Positions 60,960 through 64,000 of a DNA stretch of 64,000 bases are shown here, piece after piece. Location: positions 1 through 64,000 of the forward strand of contig CAZJYI010000011.1 in assembly GCA_964550025.1 (NCBI GenBank), read 5' to 3'. Origin of the DNA: CAZJYI01 sp964550025 (GTDB taxonomy: Bacteria; Verrucomicrobiota; Kiritimatiellia; UBA8416; CAYOBW01). Each line of letters begins with the position of its first letter. Position 1 is the stretch's first letter. The position numbers and the translations under genes are program-made. The notes below the pieces were generated by a model. That model saw only the letters and a program-made list of their open reading frames with translations. It was not told the DNA's origin and searched no databases.

Positions 60960-61817
60960 ATGACGGTACCATTCAAGGTTGATCTCAGTGGGAAAGTGGC
61001 TCTCGTGACCGGGGGTGGCGGGGTGTTGTGCGGCTGCATGGCCAAGGCGCTGGCGGAGTGCGGCGCGGCGGTGGCCGTGGCGGACCTGCGGTTGGAGGCC
61101 GCTGATGCCGTGGCCGGGGAGATCGTTGCTGGCGGCGGGAAGGCGATTGGCGTCTCGTGCAACGTGCTCGAGAAAGCCAGCCTGGAAGCCGCGAGCCGGC
61201 AGGTGAGCGATCAGCTTGGGCCCGTCGATATCCTCATCAACGGCGCCGGAGGCAATCACCCCAAGGGCACGACATCCAAGGAACACCTCCTGCCCGAGGA
61301 TCTCGGAGAGGCGGTGGAAGGCGTCACGACCTTCTACGACCTGGATCCCGACGGCGTGCAGTTCGTCTTCAACCTGAACTTCCTGGGAACGCTCCTGCCG
61401 ACGCAGGTGTTCACGCGGGGCATGGCCAAGGCAGGCAAGGGCACCGTGATCAACATCTCGTCGATGAACGCCTTCACACCCCTGACGAAGATTCCCGCCT
61501 ACAGCGGCGCCAAGGCGGCCGTGAGCAATTTCACCCAGTGGCTGGCCGTGCACATGTCGAAAGTCGGGATCCGCGTCAACGCCATCGCGCCCGGCTTCTT
61601 CCTCACCGACCAGAATCGCTCTCTTCTGACGCAGGAAGACGGCAGCCTGACGCCCCGCGGCAACACGATCGTCTCGCACACCCCGATGGGCAAGTTCGGC
61701 AGCCCGGACGATCTCGTCGGTGCGCTGCTGTGGCTCGTCTCGGACGCCGGCTCCGGTTTCGTCACCGGCACGGTCATCCCCATCGACGGCGGTTTTTCGG
61801 CGTTTAGCGGGGTGTAG
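60960..61817 (+). CDS. SDR-family oxidoreductase, mannonate/sugar-acid type
   Basis: 285 residues from ATG 60960 behind CGGAGGAAG. Classical short-chain dehydrogenase: KVALVTGGGGVLCGCMAKAL (nucleotide loop), VAVADLRLEAADAV, ILINGAGGNHPKGTT, the catalytic Ser in VINISSMNAFTPLTKIP, and YSGAKAAVSNFTQWLAVHMS with the YxxxK pair. NGAGGNHPKGTT is the variant I associate with the YjmF/UxuB-like D-mannonate oxidoreductase group. Its convergent neighbour is a sodium:solute symporter, consistent with hexuronate or related sugar-acid use, though substrate assignment is inference. Confidence 0.88.
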   Translation: MTVPFKVDLSGKVALVTGGGGVLCGCMAKALAECGAAVAVADLRLEAADAVAGEIVAGGGKAIGVSCNVLEKASLEAASRQVSDQLGPVDILINGAGGNHPKGTTSKEHLLPEDLGEAVEGVTTFYDLDPDGVQFVFNLNFLGTLLPTQVFTRGMAKAGKGTVINISSMNAFTPLTKIPAYSGAKAAVSNFTQWLAVHMSKVGIRVNAIAPGFFLTDQNRSLLTQEDGSLTPRGNTIVSHTPMGKFGSPDDLVGALLWLVSDAGSGFVTGTVIPIDGGFSAFSGV

Positions 61818-61833
61818 GATTGCTGTCAGAATC

Positions 61834-61852
61834 CCCGCCCCTCGCGGGCGGG
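61834..61852. terminator. Hairpin terminator after the SDR gene
   Basis: CCCGCCC-CTCGC-GGGCGGG, a perfect 7-bp stem 17 bp after the stop. No T-run follows. Confidence 0.6.
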
Positions 61853-61895
61853 AAGGTTCAGGTTTGCCGGCTACACGGCTATGTCGCCGTCACCC

Positions 61896-61953
61896 CGAGC
61901 CCGGCTTGAGCGATTGCAGTGCGAGGCTCTCTTCCTCGCTCTGTCCGGGCTCG
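61896..61953. terminator. Nested hairpin at the symporter 3' end
   Basis: Outer arms CGAGCCCGG (61896-61904) and CCGGGCTCG (61945-61953), inner arms GCGAGG (61921-61926) and CCTCGC (61934-61939), just beyond the stop of the leftward symporter. Confidence 0.5.
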
Positions 61954-61956
61954 AGG

Positions 61957-63450
61957 CTATGGCGGAGAAGCGGGGCGTGTAGCATGCGACCCTGAAGCTT
62001 CCCGGCGGCGAGCGCCGGGGATTCTCACGACCACCGACACCATCCATCCCACCGCGTAGGCCGTCCCGAAGGAGAACGGGAAGTAGTACACCCAGTGGAC
62101 GCCGGCGCCGAGCTTGAGCCACAGCGTGGCGGGGATGGCAATGGCCGCGCCGGCGAGCCAACCCGCGAACGACGCGCTGCGTGAGATCATCCCGAGCAGG
62201 AACAGCGCCAGTATCGGTGCGCTGAACAACCCCATGACCATGGCGTACGCCTCGACCAGGTGTTCCATGCGCTGTACCAGAAAAGCCGCGCCCGTTGCGA
62301 TCGCGCCGAGACAAAGGGTCAGTAGCCGAGCCAGGCGCACGTCGTGTTTCTCGTCGCGCGCGGTCCGGCGTAGGGGACAGATGAAGTCGTGTTCGATCAC
62401 GGTGGCCAGGGAGTTGATCCCGGAGTCCATGCTCGACATGGCGGCTGCGAAAATGGCGCTGATAACCAGGCCGGCCACGCCCGCGGGCAGACGCGTGGCG
62501 ACATAGTGCGGCAGCACGGCGTCGGCCTTCATGCCGCCGAGCTCGGCCGGGTTTGCGCGATAGTAGGCAAACAGCCCCAGTCCGATGAAGAGAAGCAGCG
62601 CGATCATGACGAAATCCGTTGCGGCGTTGAAGAGGATGGCCTTGGTGACGCCGCGGTCGTCACGGATGGCCATCATGCGTTGGACGGTGACCTGGTCGGT
62701 GCCGTAGTCCTGCATCATCTGCAGGAAGAAGCAGATGCCGACGGTGAAGATGCTCATCCCGGTCAGGCTCGGGACGAGTCCGGCGACCTGCAGCCGGCCG
62801 GTATCGGCCGCGATGTCCAGGATGCCGCCAATGCCGCCGGGTACAGCCCCGGACAGCGAGACGGCGGCCCACACGGCACCGCCAACCAGGATGACGAACT
62901 GTGCGACGTCAGTCCACAGAACGGCGGCCAATCCGCCCAGAACGGTGTAGACGGTGGCCATGGCACCCATCAGCGTGATGGACAACCAGAGGGAAATGCC
63001 CGTGGCCGTTGAGAGGGCGAGGGCAGGGGCGTAGATCACGCTGGCCATCCAGCCCAGGCGTGCCAGGACGAACAGCCCGGACACCGTGTAGCGCGCCCTC
63101 GGGCCGAAGCGCAGGCCGATGTACTCGTAGGATGTGGTGACGCGATGGCGGCGATAGACGGGATAGAACACGAAGACGAGCACCGGCACGAGCAGGGGGC
63201 TGACGATGCAGACCACGATCAACGCGATGTTCTCGCTGAATGCGCGTGAGGGCAGGCCCATGAAGGTCATGGCACTGGTGAGCGATGCGAACATGCTCAT
63301 GGCCACGGGCAGCCAGGGCATGCGGCGCCCGGCGAGGAAGTAGTCCTCCTTCGTCTTTTGCCGCCGCGAGAAGCGCAGGCCGATCCCAACCATGGCGGCG
63401 AGGTAGGCCAGGATGACGCAGTAGTTGATGATGCCGAAACGAGGGGGCAT
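61957..63450 (-). CDS. Sodium:solute symporter (SSS family)
   Basis: 497 residues with about 13 hydrophobic helices. Family landmarks: FSRRQKTKEDYFLAGRRMPW near residue 28 (the KTxEDYFLAGR signature after helix 1), SMFASLTSAMTFMGLPSRAF, RFGPRARYTVSGLFVLARLG, LGGLAAVLWTDVAQFVILVG, DYGTDQVTVQRMMAIRDDRG and ISAIFAAAMSSMDSGINSLA (sodium-site region). Substrate is unclear; relatives carry sugars, sialic acid or sugar acids. No ribosome site is visible, since a heptamer array begins at the base next to the start codon (63451). Confidence 0.93.
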   Translation of the reverse strand: MPPRFGIINYCVILAYLAAMVGIGLRFSRRQKTKEDYFLAGRRMPWLPVAMSMFASLTSAMTFMGLPSRAFSENIALIVVCIVSPLLVPVLVFVFYPVYRRHRVTTSYEYIGLRFGPRARYTVSGLFVLARLGWMASVIYAPALALSTATGISLWLSITLMGAMATVYTVLGGLAAVLWTDVAQFVILVGGAVWAAVSLSGAVPGGIGGILDIAADTGRLQVAGLVPSLTGMSIFTVGICFFLQMMQDYGTDQVTVQRMMAIRDDRGVTKAILFNAATDFVMIALLLFIGLGLFAYYRANPAELGGMKADAVLPHYVATRLPAGVAGLVISAIFAAAMSSMDSGINSLATVIEHDFICPLRRTARDEKHDVRLARLLTLCLGAIATGAAFLVQRMEHLVEAYAMVMGLFSAPILALFLLGMISRSASFAGWLAGAAIAIPATLWLKLGAGVHWVYYFPFSFGTAYAVGWMVSVVVRIPGARRREASGSHATRPASPP

Positions 63451-63499
63451 GTTATCGGTTGTCAGTTGTCAGTTGCTGGTTGACCGGTCACTGGTCCCG
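63451..63499. repeat. Heptanucleotide array abutting the symporter start codon
   Basis: Seven 7-mers (GTTATCG, GTTGTCA x2, GTTGCTG, GTTGACC, GGTCACT, GGTCCCG). It starts at the base directly upstream of the symporter ATG. A further similar stretch (AATAACCAGTAACGAATAAC) lies at about 63559-63578. Confidence 0.8.
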
Positions 63500-63580
63500 T
63501 GCACCTCGCGCAGGAATCCGCGCCATGGATAGACCTCGATTCAACCCACGGGCCACCCAATAACCAGTAACGAATAACCT

Positions 63581-64000
63581 CTACTCTCCCCCGGCTTTCC
63601 TGTGTCGTTTGCGCGCCGCGAACTCCGGGGCTTCCTTGACGCACGTGCCGAGAATCTTGAGGGACTTGGCTACCAGTTTCATGCTCTCGGGGTGAAACTC
63701 GGTGGGCGCTTCCCCTACGTCATCCCAGCCCTTCGCTTCCAGGTTGTCGGGAGGGATGGCGAGCGCGTCCCAGTTATGGAACAGCCGTCCCCACTCGTTC
63801 TCGAGGATTTCCTTAATGATTCGTTGGTGACTCGGGTACCAGTAGGAGTCGTGGTAGAGGACGCTGGCGATGTATGACCACGGCGCCAGCACGGTCTTGA
63901 GCGTCCATTCGACTGGTTTGCGCAGCGGTCCCCAGTAGATCAAGTGCTGCATCCGGCTGGCAAAGGTCATCTTCTTGAACGGGCCCACGAAGTGCCAGTT
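63581..64000 (-). CDS. C-terminal part of an unidentified conserved protein (runs off the window)
   Basis: The frame is open to the window edge; 139 residues are visible. It begins NWHFVGPFKKMTFASRMQHL, continues YWGPLRKPVEWTLKTVLAPW, SYIASVLYHDSYWYPSHQRI and EWGRLFHNWDALAIPPDN, and ends in a basic RKRHRKAGGE tail. It is rich in aromatic residues, with a well-conserved look, but I cannot name the family with confidence; a link to the C-terminal region of DUF362-type proteins crossed my mind and is unverified. Upstream sequence is needed. Confidence 0.55.
   Translation of the reverse strand, partial: NWHFVGPFKKMTFASRMQHLIYWGPLRKPVEWTLKTVLAPWSYIASVLYHDSYWYPSHQRIIKEILENEWGRLFHNWDALAIPPDNLEAKGWDDVGEAPTEFHPESMKLVAKSLKILGTCVKEAPEFAARKRHRKAGGE

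Noticed and set aside
1..64000. tRNA, rRNA, replication origin or prophage genes
   Set aside because: No cloverleaf with a TTCGANNC arm, no rRNA-like sequence, no DnaA-box cluster and no phage or integrase genes were recognised by eye; a tRNA scan would be needed to exclude tRNAs formally.

Overview
The window is a high-GC bacterial chromosome segment, probably from the PVC superphylum (Kiritimatiellota, Lentisphaerota or Verrucomicrobiota-like). I infer this from the mix of genes: a Tat-exported Gfo/Idh/MocA oxidoreductase, a secreted methyltransferase/PQQ-propeller/LamG fusion, a right-handed beta-helix protein, an FGE-fold protein, large DUF2341/LamG surface proteins and many short-period intergenic repeats. 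I saw no rRNA, tRNA, CRISPR array, integrase or intact transposase gene.

Layout. 0-5 kb: an ExbD-like membrane protein, a TumE-type toxin pair, then leftward cofactor genes (lipB-lipA, a class IV aminotransferase, thiE). 5-9.7 kb: a small secreted peptide, DNA polymerase IV, a hybrid PAS histidine kinase and a YgaP-like membrane protein. 9.9-15.3 kb: a leftward envelope-transport operon (RND/MMPL pump, LolA-like periplasmic carrier, outer-membrane barrel). 15.8-19.4 kb: a soluble histidine kinase, a 59-residue cysteine protein, and the oxidative pentose phosphate pair zwf-pgl. 19.7-25.9 kb: BrnT/BrnA with a third overlapping lipoprotein gene, a FecR protein plus an ankyrin/TPR/beta-barrel protein, divergent from a beta-helix protein and a type 3 thrombospondin-like protein. 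26-31.6 kb: Gfo/Idh/MocA oxidoreductase, polysaccharide deacetylase-like protein, FGE-fold protein, AAA/DUF4143 ATPase. 32-39 kb: a PIN toxin/antitoxin pair, the 1299-residue PQQ protein, a small lipoprotein, a kinase remnant and an ankyrin-MORN protein. 39-43.3 kb: leuS, a 55-residue membrane peptide, a strong inverted-repeat element and a LarA-like racemase.

The most unusual part is 43.3-60.2 kb: two divergent genes built from repeated DUF2341, LamG and fibronectin-like modules. The rightward one is a single reading frame of about 4190 codons broken once, by a TGA exactly where its 993-bp tandem duplicate has TGG for the Trp of an AYWGN motif. The whole 16.6-kb block lies between the intact 3' end of the larA-like gene and a decayed second copy of that 3' end in the same orientation, which looks like the footprint of an insertion or duplication. 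The right end holds a DUF433/DUF5615 toxin pair, an SDR oxidoreductase and a sodium:solute symporter (possibly sugar-acid uptake and catabolism), and a gene cut by the window edge.

A second theme is repeats. Heptanucleotide arrays sit directly against several gene ends (9849-9946, 24923-24999, 63451-63499) and one runs in frame inside a gene (34690-34768). There is a two-copy 100-bp palindromic element (3369-3468 and 12152-12251), a 28-bp perfect inverted repeat (41944-42035) and a 25-bp perfect hairpin (36909-36982).
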